Assembly (NCBI GenBank): GCA_964347345.1
Contig: CAYFYB010000003.1
Span: 1-64,000 of the forward strand
Direction: 5' to 3'
Length of the DNA stretch: 64,000 nucleotides
Source: JAJISG01 sp964347345
GTDB taxonomy: Archaea; Thermoplasmatota; Thermoplasmata; RBG-16-68-12; JAJISG01
Shown here: piece after piece, positions 56,573 through 64,000 of the stretch
Numbering within the stretch: position 1 is the stretch's first letter
Layout: every line of letters begins with the position of its first letter
The notes under the pieces: model-generated
Databases searched by the model: none
Seen by the model: the letters and a program-made list of their open reading frames with translations, nothing else
Told to the model about the DNA's origin: nothing
Made by a program: the position numbers and the translations under genes

Positions 56573-56890
56573 GTGACTTACGAAGACACCTTCGAGGCCC
56601 TGTCCGACCGGACCCGGTTGACCCTTCTCCAGCAGCTCAGAAGGGGTCCCCGAACCGTGGCTGAGCTTGCATCCACGGTGCCCGTGAGCCAACCAGCGGT
56701 CTCTCAACACCTTCGAAGGTTGAGGGAGGCTCGTCTGGTGGAATGTCGGGTCGATGGACCCCGCCGCATCTACAGTCTTCGCTCCGAAGCGCTTTCCGAG
56801 CTCCGGGCCTTTGTGGAGGAGCTCTGGGATGACGTGCTCGCAGCGTACGCTAAGTCGCCTATTGACTTGTCAAAGGAGGAGCAAGAGTGA
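56573..56890 (+). CDS. ArsR-family transcriptional regulator
   Basis: 105 residues from GTG 56573, chosen by its TATA spacing over GTG 56558. Winged helix: FEALSDRTRLTLLQQLRRGPRTVAELASTVPVSQPAVSQHLRRLREARLV, then the wing RRIYSL. No metal-binding cysteine motif is present. Overlaps the AHSA1 gene by GTGA. ArsR-AHSA1 pairs are frequent in bacteria; the regulator normally controls the pair itself. Confidence 0.88.
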   Translation: MTYEDTFEALSDRTRLTLLQQLRRGPRTVAELASTVPVSQPAVSQHLRRLREARLVECRVDGPRRIYSLRSEALSELRAFVEELWDDVLAAYAKSPIDLSKEEQE

Positions 56891-57321
56891 CCATTTCGCC
56901 TGTAAGGAGAGCAGTGACCGTTCCGTGGACGCCGGAGGAGGCATTCCGCCGGTTCACAGAGAAAATGAATGACTGGTGGCCCCTGGCTAGCCATGCCGTC
57001 GACCCTGATGGAAGCGAGACGTGCATCTTCGAGGGTCGTATCGGGGGACGCATCTATGAGCGTCGTACGGATGGGACCGAGGCAGACTGGGGCAGTGTAA
57101 CCGCATGGGAGCCCCCAACCCGCGTCGCCTTCACTTGGCATCCAGGACGGGACCCTTCCACAGCACAGGAGGTGGAGGTCGTCTTCACACAGACCCGAAA
57201 CGGCTCGCTGGTTGAGCTGAGCCATCGCGGCTGGGAGAAGTACGGGACTGGGGCTGAGAAGGCGAGGGAGGAGTACGACTCAGGTTGGGAGTACGTGCTC
57301 TCCTCGTATGAGGGAAAGTAA
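56887..57321 (+). CDS. AHSA1/SRPBCC-domain protein
   Basis: 144 residues: ISPVRRAVTVPWTPEEAFRRFTEKMNDWWPL, FEGRIGGRIYERRTDG, VTAWEPPTRVAFTWHPGR and VVFTQTRNGSLVELSHRGWEKYG, the START/Bet v1-like AHSA1 pattern. These proteins have a hydrophobic ligand cavity; ligand unknown. Translationally coupled to the ArsR regulator. Downstream lies a degenerate copy of the tRNA-Pro 3' end. Confidence 0.88.
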   Translation: MTISPVRRAVTVPWTPEEAFRRFTEKMNDWWPLASHAVDPDGSETCIFEGRIGGRIYERRTDGTEADWGSVTAWEPPTRVAFTWHPGRDPSTAQEVEVVFTQTRNGSLVELSHRGWEKYGTGAEKAREEYDSGWEYVLSSYEGK

Positions 57322-57341
57322 GGTGTCGACGCCAGAAACCT

Positions 57342-57361
57342 GGTTCAAATGCGGGGATCCC
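57342..57361 (+). repeat. degenerate copy of the tRNA-Pro 3' end (possible att remnant)
   Basis: The 20 nt 57342-57361 match tRNA-Pro 54910-54929 at 17 positions, covering the T-loop and acceptor 3' strand. The preceding CCTG still pairs with CGGG around the loop. No complete tRNA can be folded here. It lies 2.4 kb after the tRNA in the same orientation. Confidence 0.4.
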
Positions 57362-57369
57362 ATTCGCCG

Positions 57370-57390
57370 CCGAATCGGAACTCGATTCGG
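57370..57390. terminator. inverted repeat between convergent AHSA1 and TPR genes
   Basis: CCGAATC (57370-57376) pairs perfectly with GATTCGG (57384-57390) around a 7-nt loop, followed by TTTC. Its place in the convergent gap suits a terminator. Confidence 0.35.
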
Positions 57391-57417
57391 TTTCAATATG
57401 GACGAGCCTGGGTCCCC

Positions 57418-57975
57418 CTAATCTCTGTACCCAGGAAGCTCTCTCAGTTGACCGAAGAGAACTTTCCTCTCTTCCCGGTCCCTCAGCTGCTCGCCCTCCG
57501 TCTTGGCCAACTCGATGTACCTCCGGCACTCGTTCATCCGCCCGGCGACGCTGTAGGCTCTAGCCATTCCTTCGTAGGCGGATGCGAGGTGGAAGCCCCC
57601 GACATCGTTCTCCTCGATGATCTCCAGACACCTCCTCGCGTGGTGGAGCGATGACTGGGGTCTGTTGAGGGCAGCGTACGCACGGGAAATCTGCCAATCA
57701 CCGATGGCCAGGTTTAGGGGTTCACCCACTTCCCCCCAGTGGAATCTAGAGGCATGGGCAGCGTGGAGCATCCTCTCATCCTCCGCCTTGGTCCGATCAT
57801 CCTTCTCCAAGAGTTCCCAGACGTGGTTGAAGAGGCTAACCGCCAGCTCGCGATGTAGTTCCGGCTCTGCAATGCTTCCTCTCCCTGGCACGTCCAAATC
57901 CCTCAGTACTGCATTACGACCGCACGCGATGTATATGAAACCGAGGCAAGAATCACATGCAGAGTTTGGAGTCAC
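57418..57975 (-). CDS. tetratricopeptide-like helical protein
   Basis: Up to 185 residues; the start is uncertain and may be downstream of the cysteine-rich first ~20 residues. The body is helical pairs with TPR spacing: NLAIGDWQISRAYAALNRPQSSLHHARRCLEIIEEN, then GGFHLASAYEGMARAYSVAGRMNECRRYIELAKTEGEQL. Such proteins are widespread in environmental bacteria and some archaea; function unknown, probably a protein-protein scaffold. Confidence 0.72.
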   Translation of the reverse strand: MTPNSACDSCLGFIYIACGRNAVLRDLDVPGRGSIAEPELHRELAVSLFNHVWELLEKDDRTKAEDERMLHAAHASRFHWGEVGEPLNLAIGDWQISRAYAALNRPQSSLHHARRCLEIIEENDVGGFHLASAYEGMARAYSVAGRMNECRRYIELAKTEGEQLRDREERKVLFGQLRELPGYRD

Positions 57976-58031
57976 AGTCGACTCGTAAGACTAGAGGACG
58001 CCATCAAAGGTATTCGCAGCACCGAATGGCT

Positions 58032-58964
58032 TCAGGGGCCCTCGGGAGGAGGTGGAGGAGGGACCTTGGGCCTCCGACGCACGACCAACAGAACCACTAC
58101 AGCGACGACGACGACGGCGAGAACACCGCCAATGGCCGCCCAGTATAGCGGGGGCAGCCCGAATATGAGTTCGGCCGTCGCGTACCTGTAGGAGGCGAGT
58201 TCCATCGTGGCGGTAACGGAGCCCTCTGAGTCGAGGATCTCCATCTTTGCGTAGTTCCCGATTTGGGGCGCATAGTAGAGAAGAAGCCCGGTTTCGTTCT
58301 CGATCTCTTGCTCTATGACTAGGGCCTCGAAGCTACCCGCCTCGACCGACACGTCCTCCGTTCGTAGGACCTCGAAGGTTGTGTTGCTGGTTCCGGCAAT
58401 GGGTTCTATGTCCGGGAATAGGGAGTCCTGCTGCTCGAGTTGGAGGCTCGCGGAGGAAGTTGTGGTCACACTGCCTCTCTTGCCTACGTCTAGTGGAAAG
58501 CCCCAGGTGCCCTCAATCTCGCTCGTGGTCAGGGTGAAGGAGCCACTGATGCCTATCGTAACCGTCGTCCCGACGGTTGTGCGGAAAGAACCGCTGAAAC
58601 TGCCGTCAAGCTTCAGGGTGGTGAACGTCAGCAGATCCTTGGCCTGGTGTCCCGTCACGGTGAACTCGACATCTACGGTGTCGTTGAAGATGTGCGCATC
58701 TACCTCCACCGACTCATTCACAACCTGTCGCGCATCGTTCCCCACTGTCATCTCCTCGAGGGCGGTCACCACGAAGGTAACGTTGACGAAGATGGCGACA
58801 TCCCCAAGGTCCAGCTCAGGGTCCAGGGCCGTGAAACTGATGGTGTAGGACCACGTGTCGCCTATGGTGTACTGAGGCGCCTCGCTTGCGGCGGCCGAAG
58901 GGACGGCCAAAACTGTTGCCACCAGCAACAGCACAACGGATCCGACGAAACATCTCACCCTCAA
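58032..58964 (-). CDS. exported protein with C-terminal TM and proline tail
   Basis: 310 residues: signal peptide (VGSVVLLLVATVLAVPSAAAS), an ectodomain of ~230 residues beginning YTIGDTWSYTISF and rich in beta strands with several NxT/S sequons, then a strong TM helix (WAAIGGVLAVVVVAVVVLLVV), RRRP and a PPPPPPEGP tail. The GDxWxY start resembles outer-surface beta domains in other archaeal exported proteins; no enzyme motif is seen. Probably another glycosylated surface protein, separate from the repeat-promoter regulon (no such element upstream). Confidence 0.78.
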   Translation of the reverse strand: MRVRCFVGSVVLLLVATVLAVPSAAASEAPQYTIGDTWSYTISFTALDPELDLGDVAIFVNVTFVVTALEEMTVGNDARQVVNESVEVDAHIFNDTVDVEFTVTGHQAKDLLTFTTLKLDGSFSGSFRTTVGTTVTIGISGSFTLTTSEIEGTWGFPLDVGKRGSVTTTSSASLQLEQQDSLFPDIEPIAGTSNTTFEVLRTEDVSVEAGSFEALVIEQEIENETGLLLYYAPQIGNYAKMEILDSEGSVTATMELASYRYATAELIFGLPPLYWAAIGGVLAVVVVAVVVLLVVRRRPKVPPPPPPEGP

Positions 58965-59092
58965 ATCATCCCATCCAGAGTGGTGAACGGGGCACGATGG
59001 TTATTAATGTTTCCCAAGTGAAGGCGGTGGTACCGCAGTGAGGGCTGCAGAGGGAGCTGTGCTTGAGAAGCCTGGCGTGTGAGTTCCGGAGC

Positions 59093-59100
59093 CTTAAATA
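59093..59100 (+). promoter_or_regulatory. TATA box of the VOC gene
   Basis: CTTAAATA begins exactly 30 nt before ATG 59123, a leaderless promoter. Confidence 0.6.
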
Positions 59101-59122
59101 GCCCGAAATTCTTGGATGAAGA

Positions 59123-59521
59123 ATGGACCACACCATAGTCCATTTCGAGATACCCGCGGATGACGTCGACCTACTAACGAGCTTCTACGGGAGACTTTTC
59201 AGTTGGAAGATCCAGGGGACCGATGTCGGCGTGCCACCCGAGCTCGACTACAGATTGGTGGAGACCGTGCCTGCGGATGAGAAGGGCATGCCTGTTAGAA
59301 ACGGGGTCAACGGCGCAATCTACAAGAGACAGGACCCTGGGATGAGGTTCACCTACTACATCCAGGTGGAATCTGTAGACGAGCATATGAAGAAGATAGA
59401 GGAGCTGGGAGGAAGGCTCCTGGGTGAGAAGACCGAGGTGCCCAACGTAGGCTGGGTGGCCTTCGGCCAAGACCCGGAGGGCAATCCTTTCGCCATCTTC
59501 GAAGCAATGCCAATGGAGTAG
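59123..59521 (+). CDS. VOC-superfamily (glyoxalase-like) protein
   Basis: 132 residues with two beta-alpha-beta-beta-beta units: TIVHFEIPADDVDLLTSFYGRLFSWKIQG and FTYYIQVESVDEHMKKIEELGGRLLGEKTEVPNVGWVAFGQDPEGNPFAIFE. His and Glu residues at the expected metal positions are present. VOC proteins act as lyases, dioxygenases or resistance factors; the substrate is not identifiable. It has its own leaderless promoter. Confidence 0.87.
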   Translation: MDHTIVHFEIPADDVDLLTSFYGRLFSWKIQGTDVGVPPELDYRLVETVPADEKGMPVRNGVNGAIYKRQDPGMRFTYYIQVESVDEHMKKIEELGGRLLGEKTEVPNVGWVAFGQDPEGNPFAIFEAMPME

Positions 59522-59671
59522 GTTCAACCCTTCGTGACCGAATGCATTGACTCCACAGGCACACCGCCTACGAGTCCAATTTCACATCCACGTCTTGACG
59601 GCACTCTCACTCCGGGTAGTTATTAGGAAGAGATAGCAAGTCGGCACGGCCGTAAAGTGAGTTTGTCCGTC

Positions 59672-60586
59672 TTACTGGCCAATCACCTTGAAGGCCTTCT
59701 CCATGGTTTCTAGGATCCTCCATCGCTCCTGGAGATGCCGCTCGAGGACCGAGACGTCTTCCTCTTTCAGATGCTTGAAACGTCCCTGGAGATCCAGATA
59801 CTCCCTGAGAGGTGTGAACCTGGGTCTCCGGCTAATCTTGACCTTCCCCTCGACCACTTCGTATAGGGGCCATATGCCTGTCTCCACGCCCAGCTTGGCT
59901 AGCTCGACGGTCTGATCGGAGTCGGCTCGCCATCCCGTAGGGCAGGGGGCGAAGATATGGAGGTAACGGAAGCCTCTCATGTCCCTGGCCTTCTGCAGCT
60001 TCCCCAGCAAGTCGTTAGGGAAGCCGATGGATGCCGTGGCCACGTAGGGGACGCCATGGGCCGCCACGATCTGCGGTACGTCCTTCTTGAACTCCGGCTT
60101 GCCGTGCTGAACCTCCCCAACGGGTGTAGTCGTGGTCCAGGCGCCGAAGGGTGTGGATCCACTGCGCTGGATTCCTGTGTTCATGTAGGCCTCGTTGTCA
60201 TAGCAGAGGTATAGGATGTCCTCGTTCCGTTCTGCAGCTCCCGATAGGGCCTGAATTCCGATGTCTGCGGTGCCACCGTCACCCGCGAAGGCCACCACGG
60301 TGGTGTCTGGGTGCCCGCGACGACGCAAGGCCCGGCTGATGGCGGCGGCGCACACCGCAGAATTCTCGAAGAGGACGTGGTGGTACGGCACGCGAAAGGC
60401 ATTGTAGGGATAGGCGGAGGAGAACACGAGCATACAGTTCGCCGGAAGGTAAACGACGGTATTGGGCCCCATTACCTTCATCACCACGCGGGCCAGCATC
60501 GCTGCACCGCACCCAGGGCAAGCCGTATGTCCGCCGACAAAGAAGTCCTCGTCCGTGAGCGTCCTCAAGGTCACACGTTCAGTCAT
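59672..60586 (-). CDS. porB: 2-oxoacid (pyruvate):ferredoxin oxidoreductase beta subunit
   Basis: 304 residues: GGHTACPGCGAAMLARVVMKVMGPN at the start (CxxC cluster ligand pair), then VVAFAGDGGTADIGIQALSGAAERNEDILYLCYDNEAYMNTGIQRSGSTP, the thiamine-diphosphate-binding GDG...N motif, and FAPCPTGW. It binds TPP and a [4Fe-4S] cluster and oxidises pyruvate or a related 2-oxoacid to acyl-CoA with ferredoxin. Last gene of the porGD-A-B operon; it starts right at the porA stop. Specificity for pyruvate is inferred. Confidence 0.93.
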   Translation of the reverse strand: MTERVTLRTLTDEDFFVGGHTACPGCGAAMLARVVMKVMGPNTVVYLPANCMLVFSSAYPYNAFRVPYHHVLFENSAVCAAAISRALRRRGHPDTTVVAFAGDGGTADIGIQALSGAAERNEDILYLCYDNEAYMNTGIQRSGSTPFGAWTTTTPVGEVQHGKPEFKKDVPQIVAAHGVPYVATASIGFPNDLLGKLQKARDMRGFRYLHIFAPCPTGWRADSDQTVELAKLGVETGIWPLYEVVEGKVKISRRPRFTPLREYLDLQGRFKHLKEEDVSVLERHLQERWRILETMEKAFKVIGQ

Positions 60587-61795
60587 CTACTCCACCCCCT
60601 TCGTCCCAATCCAGACCATGTCCGTCTTCGGCTTTCCCTTCTTGGCCACCTTCAGAAGTCGCTTGAACATCGCCTTGATGTCCGCCATGGTTACGTCCCG
60701 ACCTCCTAGCCCCGCCAGGAAGTTGTGCACCGGAATGTCCACCTCGCCGTAGAGGGCATGCCGGGTCTCGATCCAGGCGGGTCCGCCAGAGCCGAAGGAG
60801 AGGGCCTTATCGTACACGCCAAGGGCTGCTACGGTTCCAGCCGCCTTCCGCATCTCCTCACGTGGGAAGGGCCGGAAGAACCGCAGTTTCACGAGGCCAA
60901 CCTTGTGGCCATTGGCTCGCATCCTGTCCACTACCTCCCGGGCGGTGGAGGTGACGGTGCCCATGGTGACCAGAGCCACCTCCGCATCCTCCAGCCGGTA
61001 TGCCTCTATCGCGCCGTGGTGGTCCCGTCCAAAGGTTTCGGCGAAAGTGTCGTTGACCTTCTTGATGACGCCGCGGGCCGCGTTCATGGTGGTCTCCGTC
61101 TGGTATCGAACCTCCTGGATGTACTCCGGTGGCGAGAATGGCCCCACCACCATGGGGTCATCGGGGGAGAGCTGAGCATGTTTCGGTTCGTACGGTGGCA
61201 GGAACGCATCTACGGCCTTCTGTCCTGGAGCTTCAACGGGCTCGATCGTGTGGGACAGGACGAAAGCATCCAGGTTCACCATGACCGGGTGGAGGACTCT
61301 GGGATCCTCGGCTATGCGGTAGGCCTGAAGGACCATGTCCAGCACCTCCTGGTTGTCCTCCACAAATACCTGAAGCCAGCCGGCGTCTCTTTGGGGCATC
61401 ACATCGTTGTACTCGCACCAGATGCCAATGGGAGCTGCCACTGTTCGGTTGACCACGGCCATGACTACTGGAAGGTGCATAGCCCCGGCAACGAAGAGTA
61501 CCTCGTGCATCAGCGCGAGGCCCTGGGAAGAGGTCGCGGTGAAGGTTCGGACGCCAGTGGCCTCGGCGGAGACGCAGGCGCTCATGGCGCTGTGCTCGCT
61601 CTCCACCGCCATGAAGTCAGCGTCCAGCACACCATCAGCGATGAACTCCGAGAGGTGCTCGATGATCATGGTCTGTGGAGTGATGGGATAGGCGGCGACG
61701 AAAGCGGGCTTGCAGAGGCGGGCACCATAGGCGGCCGCGTAGTTTCCCGTCATCATTCGGTGGACGGGACCTGGGGCCTTTTCCAATGCTTTCAT
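60587..61795 (-). CDS. porA: 2-oxoacid (pyruvate):ferredoxin oxidoreductase alpha subunit
   Basis: 402 residues from ATG 61795, overlapping the porGD stop (ATGA). Motifs: GNYAAAYGARLCKPAFVAAYPITPQTMIIEHL (pyruvate-site YPITP) and FMAVESEHSAMSACVSAEATGVRTFTATSSQGLALMHEVL, typical of the alpha chain. It forms the active site with beta. The frame continues upstream into porGD but the ATG gives the family length. Confidence 0.94.
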   Translation of the reverse strand: MKALEKAPGPVHRMMTGNYAAAYGARLCKPAFVAAYPITPQTMIIEHLSEFIADGVLDADFMAVESEHSAMSACVSAEATGVRTFTATSSQGLALMHEVLFVAGAMHLPVVMAVVNRTVAAPIGIWCEYNDVMPQRDAGWLQVFVEDNQEVLDMVLQAYRIAEDPRVLHPVMVNLDAFVLSHTIEPVEAPGQKAVDAFLPPYEPKHAQLSPDDPMVVGPFSPPEYIQEVRYQTETTMNAARGVIKKVNDTFAETFGRDHHGAIEAYRLEDAEVALVTMGTVTSTAREVVDRMRANGHKVGLVKLRFFRPFPREEMRKAAGTVAALGVYDKALSFGSGGPAWIETRHALYGEVDIPVHNFLAGLGGRDVTMADIKAMFKRLLKVAKKGKPKTDMVWIGTKGVE

Positions 61796-62691
61796 GCCAC
61801 CACCTCCTCTTCGGATCGCATAAGGATGGCGCCCGTGGGGCAGACCTGAGCGCACACTCCGCAACCCTTGCAGTGGTAGTATTCGATGGAAAGCTCTTCG
61901 CCCTTGAGGATGGCTCCGTCGGGACAGTAGAACCAGCAGAGGAGGCAGTTGTTACACTTCTCAAGGTCGAGGATTGGGGCGAAGTCCCTCCATGTGCCGG
62001 TCTCATTGACAACGAAGCTTCCAGGTCCCACTGGCCCTGCGTCGGTCTCGAGGGCCCTCGTGGCGAGGCCCAGGGGTAGCTCGTCCGCCGGAGGCTCCCA
62101 CCTTTGGATTGCCGCATACTCCTTCCCGCCCCGGCTTCTACCTCTTCGGACGCCCCTAAAGGCAACTGCGGCGCCCTCGGCGTTCATCTCTGCCACTTTC
62201 TCACCGATGCGGGGGGAGAGAACCTCCACAATGGCCTTCTGCACGGACCTCAGGCTCACGACGTCGGAGGCAGCCGCGAAGGCGCCCAGCATGGGGGCAT
62301 TCGTCACGGCCTTTCCCGTGTGCTCGAGGGCCACGGCCGTGGCATCCACCGTGGCGACATCGACGGGACGACTTAGAGCCACCTCCTCGGGGTCCAAGGG
62401 GCTGTTGAGCACGACAATCCCCTTCTTCACGAGCCCGGCGATGACGTCTACGTAGGCCGGCAGCTTGCTGTCGAGAACGATGACGGCGTTCGGCCGATAG
62501 ACGCGAGTCTTCATCCTTATCTTGCGATCGTCAATCCTTGCGAAGGCCTGGACAGGCGCTCCCCTCCGCTCCGCGCCGAAGTGAGGGAAGGCCACCGCGT
62601 ATTTACCCTCGAGAAATGCCGCCGTAGCGAGGGCCTGGGCAGCTAGGACGGAACCCTGCCCACCCCGTCCATGAAGACGGACTTCAAGCAT
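61792..62691 (-). CDS. 2-oxoacid:ferredoxin oxidoreductase fused gamma-delta subunit
   Basis: 299 residues. The gamma domain (1-~180) begins VRLHGRGGQGSVLAAQALATAAFLEGKYAVAFPHFGAERRGAPV. The delta domain at the C-terminus has two [4Fe-4S] motifs, CNNCLLCWFYCPDGAI and CKGCGVCAQVCPTGAI. Gamma and delta are separate genes in many archaea, so this is a fusion. Promoter elements include the palindrome CAATATATTG (62741-62750), which doubles as a TATA-like sequence, and an AAGGAA ribosome-binding site. Confidence 0.92.
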   Translation of the reverse strand: MLEVRLHGRGGQGSVLAAQALATAAFLEGKYAVAFPHFGAERRGAPVQAFARIDDRKIRMKTRVYRPNAVIVLDSKLPAYVDVIAGLVKKGIVVLNSPLDPEEVALSRPVDVATVDATAVALEHTGKAVTNAPMLGAFAAASDVVSLRSVQKAIVEVLSPRIGEKVAEMNAEGAAVAFRGVRRGRSRGGKEYAAIQRWEPPADELPLGLATRALETDAGPVGPGSFVVNETGTWRDFAPILDLEKCNNCLLCWFYCPDGAILKGEELSIEYYHCKGCGVCAQVCPTGAILMRSEEEVVA

Positions 62692-62764
62692 ATGGACACT
62701 TCCTTACATGTTCACGAAGTCTGCGGCCAATAAGTATTGTCAATATATTGTACAGGCTGACATA

Positions 62765-63976
62765 TCAGCTGGAGTCGCACTCTAGCTCCTCAATTACGGC
62801 CGGGAGGACCGGGATTCGACGCCTCACTCCAATACACGGATGTTCCTCTTCCGGCACATTTCCTCGAGCACCTCGGGCCACACGCTGACACTGACCTCCC
62901 CGAGGTGTGCCGAGGAGGAGCATATAGGTTCTGGACTGCCCGATCCCACCGCCGATGCTCAGCGGGACCTCGCCCTTGACGATGGCCTGGTGGTATGGAT
63001 ATCTGAGGAAATCCGTCTGTCCCGACATCTCCAACTGCAGTTTCAGGCTCTGCGCGTCGACTCTGATGCCCATGGACGAGAGTTCGTGCCTCCGCTTCGT
63101 CACGGGATTCCAAACCAGGATGTCCCCGTTGAGGCCGTGCATGGGCCGGACGTCCTCCGACTTCGTCTCCGTTATCCAGTCATCGTAGTCGGCGGCTCTG
63201 AGTTCATGAGGAGAGCCGTTTCTCAGCGGGTAGCCTATGCCGTAGATGAATATGGCTGGGTGCTTCTGGAGGACCTCCGTCTCCCTCTGCTTGCGGGGCA
63301 ACTCGGGGTACATTTCAAGAATGTCTTCTGCGTGGAGGAAGGTGAGTCTCTCCGGCAGCCCGGGGTACCGATTCGTCCTCAACTGAGCGTACAACTTCTG
63401 CACAAAGGCTTCCGCTCCCTTCAGCACCTTCCAAATCTTGTGTACCACTTCCGTCAGGAATCCCAGGCTGCGCTGGTCCTCCGTTATAGCTAGCTCCCAG
63501 TCCCACTGGTCCACGTAGGCGCTGTGGTCATGGTCCAAGAAGCAGTCCTTCCTCACGGCGCGCATGTCGGTGCAGAGCCCCTCACCAGGCCCCATGCCGA
63601 ACTGCCGTAGCGCCCTTCGCTTCCACTTAGTCGCCGCCTGGACCACCTGGGCGTCCACCGGATGCTGGTCATTGTCGTTGGAGATGTGGAACTGGATTGG
63701 GGTCCGCGAACCATCCCGGTCAAGGAGGTCGTTCACTCCGCTTTCGACGTCGACGATTAGCGGGACAGTTACCATCATCAGGTTGAGTTCCTTGCACAGG
63801 TTCTCCTCCACAAAGCCCTTCACGGCGAAGATGGCCTTCTGAGTCTCCCGGGCATCCAGGACGGAAGAGTAGTCTCGGGGCAGGATGCCCTTCCCTCTTC
63901 GTAGTTCCCAATCCCGGGTCCCGCCAGGTCTAGCATCTCGTCGCCCATGATCATCGCCTTCCAGCGGGTTATTCAA
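62765..63976 (-). CDS. asnA: aspartate-ammonia ligase AsnA, 3' frameshift
   Basis: The frame from TTG 63976 covers most of the AsnA fold: YSSVLDARETQKAIFAVKGFVEENLCKELNLMMVTVPLIVDVESGVNDLL, QWDWELAI, and SIGGGIGQSRTYMLLL. After that the frame goes wrong; a shift of one base near 62906-62910 restores HLGEVSVSVWPEVLEEMCRK and a stop at 62823-62825, the normal AsnA end. The N-terminus is also doubtful: a leaderless ATG at 63954 lies in another frame. As read, the last helix of the active site is lost. Ammonia-dependent asparagine synthesis would be impaired unless these are sequence errors. Confidence 0.8.
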   Translation of the reverse strand: MNNPLEGDDHGRRDARPGGTRDWELRRGKGILPRDYSSVLDARETQKAIFAVKGFVEENLCKELNLMMVTVPLIVDVESGVNDLLDRDGSRTPIQFHISNDNDQHPVDAQVVQAATKWKRRALRQFGMGPGEGLCTDMRAVRKDCFLDHDHSAYVDQWDWELAITEDQRSLGFLTEVVHKIWKVLKGAEAFVQKLYAQLRTNRYPGLPERLTFLHAEDILEMYPELPRKQRETEVLQKHPAIFIYGIGYPLRNGSPHELRAADYDDWITETKSEDVRPMHGLNGDILVWNPVTKRRHELSSMGIRVDAQSLKLQLEMSGQTDFLRYPYHQAIVKGEVPLSIGGGIGQSRTYMLLLGTPRGGQCQRVARGARGNVPEEEHPCIGVRRRIPVLPAVIEELECDSS

Positions 63977-64000
63977 GCTTTAGGTAGGGATTGTCCATAG

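Noticed and set aside
57325..57365. A second functional tRNA gene
   Set aside because: Only a T-arm-like piece and partial acceptor strand exist; no D-arm, anticodon arm or 5' acceptor strand can be found before it.
60725..61849. 374-codon open frame on the plus strand opposite porA
   Set aside because: PorA motifs on the minus strand are unambiguous; the plus frame is a compositional shadow.

Overview
The window is archaeal and most consistent with a Thermoplasmata-like euryarchaeon of fairly high GC. The evidence is a euryarchaeal exosome/proteasome superoperon (RNase P Pop5, PsmA, SBDS, Rrp4, Rrp41, Rrp42, L37Ae, RpoP, Pcc1, prefoldin beta, EMC3-like DUF106, CMP kinase, Cbf5), TFB, AglB, archaeal RibL/RibC, a KEOPS kinase Bud32, KaiC-like ATPases and TATA boxes placed about 29-30 nt before start codons (leaderless transcripts). 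The lineage is an inference; no rRNA gene is present.

Layout. 1-11.1 kb: a cell-surface region with two tandem KaiC-like ATPases, a wHTH regulator plus small 3-TM protein, and four exported, C-terminally anchored proteins. Three of their promoters share a TTCGARGCTTGTGCCAA element. The region also carries gene debris (a broken subtilase and an orphan TM tail). 11.2-20 kb: ftsZ, the exosome superoperon and tRNA-Ser(GGA). 20-24.3 kb: sugar isomerase, the riboflavin cluster ribB-ribL-ribC-ribH, a roadblock protein and a PHP protein. 24.3-29.3 kb: MetRS, TRAM protein, CARF-wHTH protein, a second wHTH/3-TM pair and TFB. 29.4-35.7 kb: tetrahydrofolate-linked one-carbon and purine genes (purN, purH, metF, folD, purD) with a compact hairpin/T-tract element in the middle, then a translin-family protein. 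35.7-43 kb: a CARDB membrane protein and a 2154-residue AglB whose last ~1250 residues are surface-protein-type beta repeats. 43-48 kb: Trm112-like protein, Tsr3, a well-formed C/D box sRNA, a type IV pilin-like gene, a KaiC pair (one lacking the P-loop), a HPS-RraA fusion and an S2P protease. 48-54.3 kb: radical SAM protein, metalloprotease-like protein, XPD-like helicase, Bud32, ITPase and a sugar epimerase. 54.3-59.6 kb: an accessory stretch around tRNA-Pro(TGG) with a split DUF5655 gene, a membrane gene interrupted by two stops, DUF1330, TfoX-N, ArsR-AHSA1, TPR and VOC genes; a degenerate copy of the tRNA-Pro 3' end lies 2.4 kb downstream. 59.7-64 kb: pyruvate-type 2-oxoacid:ferredoxin oxidoreductase (gamma-delta fusion, alpha, beta) and a frameshifted asparagine synthetase asnA.

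How it fits together. The central blocks are RNA processing, translation and cofactor synthesis typical of archaeal cores. The flanks are devoted to the cell surface: repeat-built surface proteins, and an oligosaccharyltransferase carrying the same kind of repeats as its likely substrates. Several genes are visibly broken, which marks 9.5-9.85, 54.3-57.4 and 62.8-64 kb as places where gene loss, transfer or assembly errors should be checked.
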